A stretch of DNA of 64,000 nucleotides from Curtobacterium sp. MCPF17_002. GTDB taxonomy: Bacteria; Actinomycetota; Actinomycetes; Actinomycetales; Microbacteriaceae. The position numbers and the translations under genes are program-made. This document shows, in pieces, positions 1 to 8,817 of this stretch. The notes under the pieces were generated by a model that searched no databases, was not told the origin of the DNA, and saw only the letters and a list, made by a program, of their open reading frames with translations. The stretch lies in the NCBI RefSeq assembly GCF_003234115.2, contig NZ_CP126251.1, positions 2,914,001 to 2,978,000 of the forward strand. The letters are read 5' to 3'. How positions within the stretch are numbered: the stretch's first letter is position 1; each line of letters starts with the position of its first letter.

Positions 1-1218
1 GCCGACTGGATCTCGATCTTCGGCGGCCCGGCGTGGACCGCGGCCGGCGACGGCCAGTGGTACCTGCACAGCTTCGCCAAGGAACAGCCCGACCTCAACT
101 GGGCGAACCGCGAGGTCCGCGACGACTTCCTCCGCACCCTACGCTTCTGGTCGGACCGCGGCGTCGACGGGTTCCGCATCGACGTGGCGCACGGGCTCGC
201 GAAGGACCTCGGCGAGACGCTGCCGACCTGGGCCGAGCTCTCGGAGATGCCGAAGGACGGCACGCACCCGCTCTGGGACCGTGACGACGTGCACGAGATC
301 TACGCCGAGTGGCGCCGGGTCTTCGACGAGTACACGCCGGCCCGCACCGCCGTCGCCGAGGCGTGGGTGGCCGCCGACCGCCGCGCCCGCTACGCCAGCG
401 CCGAGGGACTCGGGCAGGCGTTCAACTTCGACCTCCTCGAGGCCGACTTCGACGCCGCCGCCTTCCGCGAGGTCATCGAGTTCAACCTCGGCCTCGCCGA
501 GCAGTCCGGCTCGTCGACCACGTGGGTGTTCTCCAACCACGACGTGGTGCGGCACGCCACCCGGTACGCGCTGCCCCCGCGGAGCGGCGACGCCGACCAC
601 GCGCCGACCACCGAGAAGCAGGGCAGCGCCTGGCTGCTCGCCGGCGGCTCGCAGGACGCGCTCGACCGCGACCTCGGGCTGCGTCGTGCGACGGCGGCGA
701 CGCTGCTCGAGCTCGCACTGCCCGGCTCCGCGTACCTGTACCAGGGCGAGGAGCTCGGCCTGCAGGAGGTCGGCGACATCCCCGACGCCGACCGCCAGGA
801 CCCCGCGTTCTTCCGGAACCCGGGTGTCGACGTCGGCCGTGACGGCTGCCGCGTGCCGCTCCCCTGGACCCGCTCGGGTTCGTCGTTCGGCTTCGGCTCC
901 GGCGGCTCCCACCTGCCGCAGCCGGCGTGGTTCGGCGAGTACTCGGTCGAGGCCGAGGACGCCGACCCGGACTCGACGCTCGCCCTCTACCGGAAGGCGC
1001 TCGGGCTCCGCGGGCAGCTGCAGTCCGAGGAGCACCTCGAGTGGCTCGAGACCGGCCGCGACGACGTGCTCGCCTTCCGTCGTCCGAACGGCTGGACGAG
1101 CGTCACGGTGTTCGGCGACGAGCCGTACCGCCTCCCCTCCGGCGAGCTGCTGCTCGCCTCCGCGCCGGTGGCAGACGGCGCACTGTCGGGTGTGGGGACC
1201 GCCTGGTTGCGTTCCTGA
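1..1218 (+). CDS. alpha-glucosidase, GH13 family (3' part)
   Basis: The gene runs off the left edge; frame 1 is open from the first base to a TGA at 1216-1218 (about 405 residues visible). It would hydrolyse terminal alpha-glucosidic bonds of malto- or isomalto-oligosaccharides in the cytoplasm. GH13 landmarks are in order: FGGPAW, then DGFRIDVAH with the nucleophile Asp at bases 181-183, a candidate acid/base Glu in AEAWVA (358-360), and SNHDVV carrying the conserved His-Asp (538-543). The C-terminal beta domain ends in a short DVLAFRRP-type segment usual for alpha-glucosidases. A strong hairpin follows the stop codon. The N-terminal third of the barrel is outside the window, so the exact substrate cannot be assigned. 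Confidence 0.92.
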   Translation, partial: ADWISIFGGPAWTAAGDGQWYLHSFAKEQPDLNWANREVRDDFLRTLRFWSDRGVDGFRIDVAHGLAKDLGETLPTWAELSEMPKDGTHPLWDRDDVHEIYAEWRRVFDEYTPARTAVAEAWVAADRRARYASAEGLGQAFNFDLLEADFDAAAFREVIEFNLGLAEQSGSSTTWVFSNHDVVRHATRYALPPRSGDADHAPTTEKQGSAWLLAGGSQDALDRDLGLRRATAATLLELALPGSAYLYQGEELGLQEVGDIPDADRQDPAFFRNPGVDVGRDGCRVPLPWTRSGSSFGFGSGGSHLPQPAWFGEYSVEAEDADPDSTLALYRKALGLRGQLQSEEHLEWLETGRDDVLAFRRPNGWTSVTVFGDEPYRLPSGELLLASAPVADGALSGVGTAWLRS

Positions 1219-1249
1219 CGGAACGGTGCGCGTCCTCGACGCGACCAGG

Positions 1250-1299
1250 TGACGGACTGGAGGCGCGGTGCAGGCAGGCACCGCGCCTCCAGTCCGTCA
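1250..1299. terminator. 22-bp perfect hairpin, bidirectional terminator
   Basis: Bases 1250-1271 and 1278-1299 are exact reverse complements with a 6-base loop. It lies between two converging genes and overlaps the last codon of the minus-strand one, so it can serve both. The stem contains GGACTGGAGGCGCGG, a sequence that recurs in other terminators of this window. No T-run follows, as is common in high-GC actinobacteria. Confidence 0.8.
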
Positions 1300-1911
1300 G
1301 GGGGTCTCGTCCACCGCACCGGTTCCGTCCACCGCACCGGTGCCGTACCGGATCCGGTACCGGAGGTGCGTGACACCGCCCTCACCGAGCAGGACACGCA
1401 CGCGCTCCAGCTGCCGCTCGACGCTGCCGAGGTGCTCGAACAACCGGAGCCCCTCGCCGAGCAGCACCGGCACGAGGTGGATCTCCACCTCGTCGAGGAG
1501 CCCGGCGGCGATCGCGCGCTGCGCCGTGGCCGCGCCGTGCACCAGGACGTCGCCGTCCCCAGCGGCGCTCCGTGCGGCGTCGAACGCGACGCGGACGTCG
1601 TCCGTGTAGTGGACCGCCGGCCAGTGGTCGGTCCAGGCCGGCCGTGGTCGACGGCTGAGCACCCAGATCGGGACGCCCGCGTGGTGGTCGCCGTCCCAGC
1701 CCCCGGCCGGTTCGAACGTGCCGCGGCCCGCGACGACCGCTCCGGTCGCCAGGAACTCGGCGACGACCTGCTCGTTCACGTCGCCCTCGGTGGGGAACAG
1801 CCACTCGTGCAGCCGCATCCCGCCGTCGCCGAGCCCGTTCTCGTCGGAGACGTTCGGACCGGCGACGAACCCGTCGAGCGACATCGACATGTACAGCACC
1901 GTGTTGCCCAT
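1297..1911 (-). CDS. dihydrofolate reductase family / RibD C-terminal domain protein
   Basis: A 204-residue protein starting MGNTVLYMSMSLDGFVAGP, the typical opening of the RibD_C (DHFR-like) fold. Members reduce pteridine- or pyrimidine-like substrates with NAD(P)H, but most of this 'YyaP/YwjB' subgroup has no proven substrate. A further landmark is VLVHGAATAQRAI, matching the nucleotide-binding loop near the C-terminus. The ATG at 1911 is preferred over the ATG at 1941 because the family opens at this point and GGAG lies upstream. It is a stand-alone gene converging on the GH13 gene and divergent from the ABC exporter. Confidence 0.85.
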   Translation of the reverse strand: MGNTVLYMSMSLDGFVAGPNVSDENGLGDGGMRLHEWLFPTEGDVNEQVVAEFLATGAVVAGRGTFEPAGGWDGDHHAGVPIWVLSRRPRPAWTDHWPAVHYTDDVRVAFDAARSAAGDGDVLVHGAATAQRAIAAGLLDEVEIHLVPVLLGEGLRLFEHLGSVERQLERVRVLLGEGGVTHLRYRIRYGTGAVDGTGAVDETP

Positions 1912-2013
1912 CAGCGACTCCGCTCCTCGTGTCCGGTGCATCCTCCTCCCGCCGACGCCGGCGCGTCACCGTCAGGCGGTCCCGGTAGGGTCGGCACGTC
2001 GAGAGGGGCGAGG

Positions 2014-2979
2014 ATGGCCGGGGCGAGCATCACCGTGCAGGACTTCGTCATGCGCTACGGCGACCGGAACGTGGTCGACGGCCTCTCCTTCGACATCGCG
2101 CCGGGCGAGACCTTCGGCCTGCTCGGCAGCAACGGCTCCGGCAAGACCACCACGATCCGTGCCCTGCTCGGCATCACGACGCCGACGGCCGGCACGCTCA
2201 CGATCGACGGGCACCCGTACCGCCCGGCCACGGGCGGCATCGGCTACCTGCCGGAGGAACGCGGGCTGTACCGCAAGGAGTCCGTCATCGACGTGATGTC
2301 CTACTTCGGGCGGCTCCGGGGTCTGCGTGGACCCGAGGCCACGGCGTGGAGCATGGACTACCTCGCCCGCGTCGGGCTCGCCGACCGGGCGAAGCTCCGC
2401 GTCGACAAGCTCTCCGGTGGCCAGCAACAGAAGGTGCAGCTCGGGATCACGATCATGGACCGTCCACGTCTGCTCATCCTCGACGAACCGACGAAGGGCC
2501 TCGACCCGGTGAACCGCCGGCTGCTGCTCGACCTGGTCGACGAGCGGAAGGCGGACGGCGCGACCGTCATCCTCGTGACCCACCACATGGACGAGGTCGA
2601 ACGGCTCTGCGACCGGATCCTCCTGCTCAAGGACGGCACCGCGGCCGCGTACGGCACCATCCCCGACGTGCAGGACGCCTTCGGCGGCGCAGTCGCCCGC
2701 GTCGGGCTCGACGGCACCGTGCCACGGTCACCGCTCTACCGGCTCGCCCGGCACGAGGGGCACGTCGCCTACCTCGTCCCCACGCCCGCCGCCGCGCTGG
2801 ACGGGTCGGACATCCTCGCCTCGCTCGTCGCCGCCGGGGTGCACGTCACCGGGTTCGAGATGCGACGGATCCCCCTCGACGAGATCTTCGTGCAGGTCTA
2901 CGGGCACGACGCGCTCGCGGGTGAGTCGTCCTGGGGCGGGACACCCACCGCGGGCACGACGAGCGGGGCCGCCGCGTGA
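2014..2979 (+). CDS. ABC transporter ATP-binding protein (NatA type)
   Basis: A 321-residue ATPase of the Nat/ABC-2 export class. Visible are a Walker A LLGSNGSGKTTT (about residues 37-48), signature LSGGQQQKVQLG, Walker [13 protein letters not shown] and the switch His in VTHHMDE. The last 90 residues form the C-terminal extension seen in NatA-like subunits. The start is ATG 2014, with GAGAGGGGCGAGG just upstream; the open frame further upstream is not family-like. Its TGA overlaps the GTG of the permease gene by GTGA, so the two are translationally coupled and form one exporter at the membrane. The substrate (ions, drugs or lipids) cannot be read from the sequence. Confidence 0.93.
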   Translation: MAGASITVQDFVMRYGDRNVVDGLSFDIAPGETFGLLGSNGSGKTTTIRALLGITTPTAGTLTIDGHPYRPATGGIGYLPEERGLYRKESVIDVMSYFGRLRGLRGPEATAWSMDYLARVGLADRAKLRVDKLSGGQQQKVQLGITIMDRPRLLILDEPTKGLDPVNRRLLLDLVDERKADGATVILVTHHMDEVERLCDRILLLKDGTAAAYGTIPDVQDAFGGAVARVGLDGTVPRSPLYRLARHEGHVAYLVPTPAAALDGSDILASLVAAGVHVTGFEMRRIPLDEIFVQVYGHDALAGESSWGGTPTAGTTSGAAA

Positions 2980-4196
2980 GCCGCCTCGGGACCGTCGTCC
3001 GGTTCGAGTTCGTCCGTGCCGTCAAGAAGCCCGCGTTCTGGATCGGCACGCTCGCGCTGCCCGTCGTCATCGTGGTCGTCTCGCTGCTGGTCGGTGTCGG
3101 CCAGGCCGCGGGCACCGACTCCGTGGTGTCCAGCTCCTCGGCGGCGCGGACCCCGTTCCACTACGTCGACGACTCCGGGCTCGTGTCGGAGACCGTCGCG
3201 CACAAGTGGGGCGGATCGCCGTCCTCGGACCCGGCGGCCGACCGGGCAGCCGTCCGTGCCGGCACCCTCGACGCGTTCATCGAGTTCCCGGAGTCTCCCT
3301 CGACGACGCCGATCCGGGTCGAGGCCGCCGACCGCGGGCTCTTCGGCAACGGCGGCTACTCGTCGTTGGCCGAACGGGTGCTCGAGCAGAGCATCACGGC
3401 GACGGTCGACGACCCCGAGACCGTGCAGCTGCTGCGGAACCCGCCGGCCACCGACCTCACGACCTACGCCGACGGTCAGGTCGCGCCCGGGTGGCTGTCG
3501 ATCGTGCCGCCGTTCCTCTTCGTCGCCGCGTTCTTCGGGCTCGTCATCCTGCTCGCGGCGCGCATGGTGACCGTCGTGGTCGAGGAGAAGGAGAACCGGA
3601 TCTCCGAGATGATCCTCACCACCGTGACCGCGGGCGACCTCATCCGCGGCAAGGTCGTCGCGATGCTGCTGGTCGGCTTCGTGCAGGTCGGGATCTTCGT
3701 CGTTCCGGGCCTCGTCGGCCTGGTCGCGGTGCTGCCCCTCGTCGCCTCGCGGTTGGGCGGCCTGGTCGTCGACCCCTGGCGGATGGTCGTCGGGGCACTG
3801 CTGCTCGTCGGCGGGGTGCTGCTCGCGTCCGGGCTGTTCGTCGCCGTCGGCGCCGCCGTGCCCTCGATCAAGGACGCCTCGGCGCTGCAGTCCGCCGCGA
3901 TCTTCTCGTTGATCATCCCGATCTACGCGGCGTTCTTCGTGATGACCACCCCGACGTCGCCGATCGCCGCGTTCTTCACGTACTTCCCGACCTTCACGCC
4001 GATCACCGCGATGGTGCGGAATGCCGTCGGGTCGCTCAGCGTCACCGAGTCGGTGGTCTGCATCGTCGAGGTGTTCGTCGTCGCCGCGCTGCTGCTGTGG
4101 TTCGCCGAGTACCTGTTCCGGCACTCGGTCGCCCAGTACGGCTCGAAGGTGACGCTGCGGCAGATCGCGTCGTGGCGCAGGAGCCGGACCCGTTAG
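2976..4196 (+). CDS. ABC-2 type permease (NatB-like)
   Basis: A 406-residue membrane subunit paired with the upstream ATPase through a GTGA overlap. The architecture is one N-terminal membrane segment (about residues 24-45), a large extracytoplasmic domain of about 140 residues, then five hydrophobic segments from residue 170 onward, as in NatB/YhaP permeases. The amphipathic stretch EEKENRISEMILTTV before the second half is the ABC-2 coupling region. The stop overlaps the stop of the convergent TetR gene by three bases. The TetR gene is next to the exporter and could control it, but no operator was identified. Confidence 0.9.
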   Translation: MSRLGTVVRFEFVRAVKKPAFWIGTLALPVVIVVVSLLVGVGQAAGTDSVVSSSSAARTPFHYVDDSGLVSETVAHKWGGSPSSDPAADRAAVRAGTLDAFIEFPESPSTTPIRVEAADRGLFGNGGYSSLAERVLEQSITATVDDPETVQLLRNPPATDLTTYADGQVAPGWLSIVPPFLFVAAFFGLVILLAARMVTVVVEEKENRISEMILTTVTAGDLIRGKVVAMLLVGFVQVGIFVVPGLVGLVAVLPLVASRLGGLVVDPWRMVVGALLLVGGVLLASGLFVAVGAAVPSIKDASALQSAAIFSLIIPIYAAFFVMTTPTSPIAAFFTYFPTFTPITAMVRNAVGSLSVTESVVCIVEVFVVAALLLWFAEYLFRHSVAQYGSKVTLRQIASWRRSRTR

Positions 4197-4825
4197 CTCG
4201 TGAGCACGACCTCGTCGAGGTCCCACGCCGGGACCTCGCGCTCGCGCCAGCCCTGGCGGAGGGTGCGCACCGAGCGGTCGAACTCCACGAGGACGTCGAG
4301 GTGCGGCCGCACGAGCATCTGGATCTGCAGCCCCTGGTACACGGCGAGCAGCTGCGTGGCCGCCTGGTAGGTCGGGATCGCGAGCTGTTCGTTGGCGGCG
4401 TCGACGTCGCGCTGGAGCCCGGACTCGAGCTGCTCGACGTAGTCCTCGAAGCGCTTGCGGAACAGTTCGGCGAACCCGGTGTCGGCCGCGGCGATGGTGA
4501 TCACGCCGGCGAGCACCCGGACGAGCCCCGGATCGGCGACGTCCTCGGCCAGGGTCGTGCGGACGTACTCGATCGTGCAGCTCGGCGGGTTCTTCCGGCG
4601 GGTCCCGCGCAACTGCGTCCACCGGTCGTAGGTCACGAGCAGCAGGGCGTCCCAGGTCGGGAAGAGGCGCTGGACGACGTCGGCCCCAACGCCCGCGACC
4701 TCGGCCACCACCCCGGCGTCGACGGCGTCGAACGGGTGCAGGCGGTAGGCGCGGATGGCTCCGCGGACGATTCGCTCGGCGGTGGACTGCTCGTCCTCGA
4801 GTGATGCGTCGTGGTGGTGATCCAT
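4193..4825 (-). CDS. TetR family transcriptional regulator
   Basis: A 210-residue protein. Residues 18-65 form a TetR_N helix-turn-helix (AIRAYRLHPFDAVDAGVVAEVAGVGADVVQRLF, read here in parts), unusual in having an extra acidic N-terminus with a His-rich MDHHH opening. The C-terminal domain is all-helical with no recognisable ligand motif. It converges on the NatAB exporter genes with a three-base overlap and lies tandem with the pnuC gene 67 bases upstream. Whether it controls the exporter is only suggested by proximity. Confidence 0.85.
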   Translation of the reverse strand: MDHHHDASLEDEQSTAERIVRGAIRAYRLHPFDAVDAGVVAEVAGVGADVVQRLFPTWDALLLVTYDRWTQLRGTRRKNPPSCTIEYVRTTLAEDVADPGLVRVLAGVITIAAADTGFAELFRKRFEDYVEQLESGLQRDVDAANEQLAIPTYQAATQLLAVYQGLQIQMLVRPHLDVLVEFDRSVRTLRQGWREREVPAWDLDEVVLTS

Positions 4826-4892
4826 CCGACCATCCCACCTGACCGAGCGGCCCCTGTCTGCTCCCCGACCGGGGGCCGTCGCGTTCTGCGGA

Positions 4893-5558
4893 TCAACCGA
4901 CGGTGATCGGAGCCGCCGACGGCCTGGTGCGCTGCTTCGCCCAGACGAAGAACCCGGCGAGGGTGAACGCGCCGTAGAACACGTACATCAGACCGGAGGC
5001 GTAGTACCCGGCCGAGAAGAGCAGCGGCACGCCGACCAGGTCGACGGCCACCCAGATGAGCCAGAACTCCACCCATCCCTTTGCCATGCCGTAGGTGGCG
5101 AGCAGCGAGCCGACGAAGATCCAGGCGTCGCTCCACACCGGTTCGTACGAACCGAGGGCGCGGAAGACCGGGGTCAGGACCGCGGTCCCGCCCACCATGG
5201 CGAGGACCAGCAGACCGCGGGTCCGCCAGGAGGCCCAGCGCGGCTCGATCACGGTCGTCGCCTCGTCGGGTCGGTGCGTCCACCGGTACCAGCCGTAGAC
5301 GCTGACGATGACGAACATCACCTGACGGCCGGCCTGGCCGAGCAGGTTCACCGGGTTCGGGGTGTCGAAGAGCGCCCCCATGAAGACGGTGAAGAGCAGG
5401 GCGTTGCCGACGATGCCGACCGGCCAGGCCCACACCTTGCGGCGCATCCCACCGAGCGCGCTGAGCAGACCGAACACGTTCCCGATCACCTCGCGCCAGA
5501 GCACGGTCTGGTCGCCGATGACGAGCTGCGCGTCGAACAACCACCGCACGATGCCCAT
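4893..5558 (-). CDS. pnuC: PnuC family nicotinamide riboside / vitamin transporter
   Basis: A 221-residue, seven-segment membrane protein of the PnuC family, which takes up nicotinamide riboside (or, in close paralogues, thiamine or riboflavin) by facilitated diffusion followed by kinase trapping. Family features are the N-terminal GNVFGLLSALGG, WPVGIVGNALLF, and the aromatic YGWYRWTH loop followed by a late W-rich helix. The start ATG 5558 is set by GAGGAGGGC upstream; the open frame continues 53 codons further but without family similarity. The 366 bases to the next gene hold direct repeats described separately. Substrate choice between niacin-type and thiamine-type vitamins is not resolved. 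Confidence 0.9.
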   Translation of the reverse strand: MGIVRWLFDAQLVIGDQTVLWREVIGNVFGLLSALGGMRRKVWAWPVGIVGNALLFTVFMGALFDTPNPVNLLGQAGRQVMFVIVSVYGWYRWTHRPDEATTVIEPRWASWRTRGLLVLAMVGGTAVLTPVFRALGSYEPVWSDAWIFVGSLLATYGMAKGWVEFWLIWVAVDLVGVPLLFSAGYYASGLMYVFYGAFTLAGFFVWAKQRTRPSAAPITVG

Positions 5559-5644
5559 GAAGCCCTCCTCGTTCCGGTCGATGCAACGGTATGGGTTCGG
5601 TCCGCATTCCTCGCTCGGACAGCTCCGGATCGGGGTACAAACCG

Positions 5645-5727
5645 TGTCCGCACTGTCGGGGACCGAAATGACCCCCGGACTGGGTTCATGCAGACGCATG
5701 TTTCGACTTGTCCGCACTTTGGGGGAC
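5645..5727. promoter_or_regulatory. two 19-bp direct repeats in the pnuC / SipW-operon divergent region
   Basis: TGTCCGCACTGTCGGGGAC (5645-5663) and TGTCCGCACTTTGGGGGAC (5709-5727) match at 17 of 19 positions and start 64 bases apart, about six helical turns. Between them lies CATGCAGACGCATG (5687-5700), a 5-bp inverted repeat around a 4-base loop. The whole 5559-5924 interval has no credible gene. The repeats may be a regulator's binding sites for either divergent unit; the regulator is unknown. Confidence 0.5.
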
Positions 5728-5924
5728 GAGTACCGTCGACACCAGAGCGAGTCCAGCCCGCCCGAGACGTGTCACGTCGCGGAGCCCGGCGACCACTCTC
5801 CGGCGTCGGTCAGCCGCGACCCCCTCCAACCACGGGGTCGATGACAACGTCCCGTCGGCACGGTCGAACCCGAATCCGTGCCGGTGGCCACCAGCGCACC
5901 CGTCTGCGCAGAAACGGACTCCTC

Positions 5925-6485
5925 ATGCACAAGATCGTGACCGGTGCCATCGCCGGCGCCGCCGGTGTCGCCCTCCTCCTCGGCGGTGCGGGCACCTTCG
6001 CCCTCTGGAACGCCAGCGCCAGCACCGCCGCCTCGTCGGTCAGCTCCGGCTCGCTCACCCTCAGCGCCAACAACGACGGCGCCTGGACCGACATCACCAA
6101 CGGCCGCTCCGCCACGATCAACCCGGCGAGCGCCCTCATGGTCCCGGGCAACACCTACCAGTTCACGCAGACGCTGACGATCGGTGCGAGCGGCCAGGAC
6201 CTCAAGGCGAACCTCACCTACGCCAACCAGAGCATCACCGGTGACGCCGCGCTCCTCGCCGCCACCACGAAGACGCTCGCCGTCTCGTCCTCGAGCGCGT
6301 CCGTCGTGCAGTCGACCGCCTCCGGGGCATCGAACACCTTCGTGGTGTCCCCGTCGGCGTCGACCTCGACCGTCAAGGTCGTCTTCACCATCGGGCTCCC
6401 CGCGTCGGCGACCACCGGCCAGGGCGGCACCCTCAACGTCGGCGCGCTCGCCTTCACGCTGACGCAGACCGCCATCGGTTCCTGA
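5925..6485 (+). CDS. SipW-dependent alternate-signal-peptide protein (first)
   Basis: A 186-residue secreted protein. The N-terminus MHKIVTGAIAGAAGVALLLGG followed by GTFALWNASA is the actinobacterial 'alternate signal peptide' (GGAGTFALW) that ends upstream of a conserved Ala-Leu-Trp and is cut by SipW-type peptidases, as in TasA-like fibre proteins. The mature part is a Ser/Thr/Ala-rich beta-sandwich-like domain with no Cys. ATG 5925 is the only start that gives the signal peptide; its ribosome binding site is weak. Two more proteins with the same GTYALW/SAAWALW signature and a SipW peptidase follow. Inference: the product is a surface or extracellular-matrix subunit. Confidence 0.85.
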   Translation: MHKIVTGAIAGAAGVALLLGGAGTFALWNASASTAASSVSSGSLTLSANNDGAWTDITNGRSATINPASALMVPGNTYQFTQTLTIGASGQDLKANLTYANQSITGDAALLAATTKTLAVSSSSASVVQSTASGASNTFVVSPSASTSTVKVVFTIGLPASATTGQGGTLNVGALAFTLTQTAIGS

Positions 6486-6646
6486 CCTGCCGGGCCCGAC
6501 CCCGGGCCCGGGACGCCGCCGTCTCGATGGGTCCCTGATCCGCCGATCGCGACCGGCGCGCCTCCAGGCCCGGTCCACGCACCCACACAGCTGAGCCGCC
6601 CCACCGGGGGCGACCACACGACCACCACGACGACCAGGGGACGGAC

Positions 6647-7249
6647 ATGACCAGCACACCGAGGACGACGGGACGCCACCTGGCGCCGCGTCGCCACCGG
6701 TGGATCTGGCCGACCGTCATCGCCCTGGTCGTCGCGGTCGTGACGGCGATGCTCGGCACCGGCGGCACCTACGCGCTGTGGAACGGGACGGCGAGCACCT
6801 CGGCGTCGACCGTCCGCTCCGCCACCGCGACCGTCACCACCGGGCCCCTCTCCGCGATGAACACGGCGGTCCTCGGCCCGGGGGCCGGCGTCACCGGCAC
6901 CTTCACGGTGCAGAACACCGGGCAGATCCCGTTGACGATGCGCGTCGCGACGACCTCGACGAAGGTCTCGTACGCCACGAGCGCGTCCACCGCGACCGTG
7001 CTCGGCGAGCTCACCCTCCGGCTCGCCGTCGTGGCGAGCGTCGCGGACTGCCGCGCCGGTCTCACCGGCGCCACCGGCCGACTCGCGACGTTCGACACCG
7101 GGAGCGGGAGCGGCTCGTTCACCCTGGCCGCCGGCGCGAGTGCCGTCGGCTGCGTCGAGACGGACCTCGACGCCGACGCCCCGCAGACCGTGGCGGGGGC
7201 CGTCACCGACTTCACCCTCACCGTCACCGGGACGCAGGTCAGCGCATGA
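6647..7249 (+). CDS. SipW-dependent alternate-signal-peptide protein (second)
   Basis: A 200-residue exported protein with a basic N-terminus (RRHR), a hydrophobic helix (about residues 22-42) and GGTYALWNGTAS, the SipW-type cleavage zone. The mature domain contains two Cys (in ADCRAG and VGCVE), which could form a disulfide, and otherwise only short Thr/Ser/Val beta-strands. Its TGA overlaps the ATG of the next gene (ATGA), so at least genes two to four of the locus are one transcript. No catalytic motif is visible; a structural surface role is inferred from family and context. Confidence 0.85.
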   Translation: MTSTPRTTGRHLAPRRHRWIWPTVIALVVAVVTAMLGTGGTYALWNGTASTSASTVRSATATVTTGPLSAMNTAVLGPGAGVTGTFTVQNTGQIPLTMRVATTSTKVSYATSASTATVLGELTLRLAVVASVADCRAGLTGATGRLATFDTGSGSGSFTLAAGASAVGCVETDLDADAPQTVAGAVTDFTLTVTGTQVSA

Positions 7250-8184
7250 GCCGCCGACTCCGCCTGCTGCTGGCGGCCGTCCTCACCGTGGTGTTCGTCG
7301 CCGGCGGGTCATCGGCGGCGTGGGCGCTCTGGACCGCCAGCGGGACCACGGCGTCGAGCGTGACCATCGGCAAGACCGGTGCCGCGATCGCCGGCACCAG
7401 CGCGATGACGACCACGTTCTCCTCCACCGTCACCGCGATGACGAAGCCGGTCACCCTCACCAACTCGGGCACGCTCGCCGGGACCACGACGACCACCGCG
7501 TCCGTCGTGTCGGGCAGCTCCGCCGCCCTCGCGCAGACGATCAGCGTCGTCGCGTGGCCGGTCGCGTCCGCCGCCGTGTGCACCGACGCCGCATCGGTCG
7601 GCACCGGGTCCGTCACCGGCACCTGGGCGTCGCTGCCGAGCATGACGTCGAAGCTCGCCGCGGGGGCCAGTGCCGTGTGGTGCACCAGGAGCACGCCGAC
7701 CGCGTCCGCGCCGGCGTCCACCACCACGAACGTGAACCTCACCCTGACCGTGACGGCCGGGACCTGGTCGTCCGGGGCCGTGCAGGGCGGCTTCTACCTG
7801 AACACCTCGGCCGCCTCGCCCGCGCTGACGTGCACGGACCACAGCGGGACGTACGTCGAGGTCGCGTGGCCCACGTCGTCGCGCCCGAAGGACACGTGGT
7901 ACGGGGCGTTCGTGGGGGCGGCTGGGTCGTCCGGGTCTTCCGGGTCTTCCGGGTCGTCCGGGTCTTCCGGTCTGACCATGGTGGGGCAGAAGGAGCAGGA
8001 CTACTTCGGTCGCATCACGCTGGCACCCGACCAGATCCCCGCGAGCGCCGGCACGAGCGGTCCCGTCACCGTCACGGTGCGGATCCTCGACAGCGCCGGC
8101 AACCCGACGAGCACCGTCGTCGCGTCCGGCACCATCACCCTCTTCACGCAGAACAACGGGAAGGCCGTCCGATGCGGCGCTTGA
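7246..8184 (+). CDS. SipW-dependent surface protein with Ser-Ser-Gly repeat linker
   Basis: A 312-residue exported protein with signal segment LLLAAVLTVVFVAGG followed by SAAWALWTASG, the third SipW-type leader in the row. After a Thr/Ser-rich beta domain (to about residue 205) comes an almost pure Ser-Gly linker (about residues 224-242) encoded by 9-base tandem repeats, then a 70-residue C-terminal segment. Four Cys occur in the mature part. The stop codon lies inside the following peptidase gene, which starts at 8172, so expression of the two is coupled. The linker length could vary by slipped replication. Confidence 0.83.
   Translation: MSRRLRLLLAAVLTVVFVAGGSSAAWALWTASGTTASSVTIGKTGAAIAGTSAMTTTFSSTVTAMTKPVTLTNSGTLAGTTTTTASVVSGSSAALAQTISVVAWPVASAAVCTDAASVGTGSVTGTWASLPSMTSKLAAGASAVWCTRSTPTASAPASTTTNVNLTLTVTAGTWSSGAVQGGFYLNTSAASPALTCTDHSGTYVEVAWPTSSRPKDTWYGAFVGAAGSSGSSGSSGSSGSSGLTMVGQKEQDYFGRITLAPDQIPASAGTSGPVTVTVRILDSAGNPTSTVVASGTITLFTQNNGKAVRCGA
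7924..7968 (+). repeat. five 9-bp tandem repeats coding Gly-Ser-Ser
   Basis: Five units of GGGTCKTCC (K is G or T) run without interruption, in frame with the surface protein gene, giving a Gly-Ser-Ser linker. Gain or loss of a unit would keep the frame and change linker length by three residues. Confidence 0.9.
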
Positions 8185-8816
8185 GTTCCTCCGCTTCTTC
8201 CTCGGGTTCTTCCTCGGGCCGGGCGGCCGGCCGCACGGGGTGGCGCGCGGTCGTCCACGCGCTCGCCCTCGGGCTGAGCACCGGACTGCTCGTCATCGTC
8301 GCCGGCCTCGCCGTCGTCCTCATCGTCGTGCCGAAGGCCACCGGGTCCACACCCCTCACCGTGCTCACCCAGTCGATGGACCCGACACTCCCCCCGGGCA
8401 CCCTGCTCGTCGTCCGCCCCACACGCGTGCAGGACATCCGCATCGGCGACGTCGTCACCTACCAGATCGAGTCCGGACAGCCCGCGGTGATCAGCCACCG
8501 CGTGGTCTCCGTCGCGTCGTCGTCCGACGGCACGCGGACCTTCGTGCTCAAGGGCGACAACAACGCGCTCGCCGACTCGTCCCCCGTGACCGCGGCCCAG
8601 ATCCGCGGCGTGGTCTGGTACAGCCTGCCCGACATCGGACTCGTCAACCAGCTGGTGAACGGGTCACGGACGTGGCTGGTCCCCGCGATCGCAGGGGTGC
8701 TGCTGGCCTACGGCGCCGTGATGATCACGATCGGCGCGGTGTCCGCTACGCGACGGCGTCGCGACCGGACACGGGCCCGCGGGGCGCACGGCGCACACCG
8801 GGCTACGCTCGATTGA
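8172..8816 (+). CDS. SipW-type signal peptidase I (S26B)
   Basis: A 214-residue membrane peptidase. After a Ser/Gly-rich N-terminus (residues 5-19) come a membrane helix (about 27-53), then TQSMDPTLPPG with the nucleophile Ser68, ISHRVV with His109, and KGDNN with Asp129, and a second membrane helix near residues 170-195. Having His where bacterial Lep-type enzymes have Lys is the hallmark of the SipW/eukaryotic-archaeal class. It would cleave the alternate signal peptides of the three preceding gene products at the outer face of the membrane. The start ATG 8172 has GGGAAGG upstream and overlaps the previous gene by 13 bases. Confidence 0.93.
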   Translation: MRRLSSSASSSGSSSGRAAGRTGWRAVVHALALGLSTGLLVIVAGLAVVLIVVPKATGSTPLTVLTQSMDPTLPPGTLLVVRPTRVQDIRIGDVVTYQIESGQPAVISHRVVSVASSSDGTRTFVLKGDNNALADSSPVTAAQIRGVVWYSLPDIGLVNQLVNGSRTWLVPAIAGVLLAYGAVMITIGAVSATRRRRDRTRARGAHGAHRATLD

Positions 8817-8817
8817 C

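Noticed and set aside
2898-4838. A 646-codon minus-strand open frame
   Set aside because: Covers the NatB-like permease on the opposite strand; composition is Arg/Asp/Gly noise.
5559-5924. Riboswitch for NAD, thiamine or riboflavin upstream of pnuC
   Set aside because: I found none of the conserved core sequences (for example the TPP CUGAGA block or an RFN core); only direct repeats are visible.
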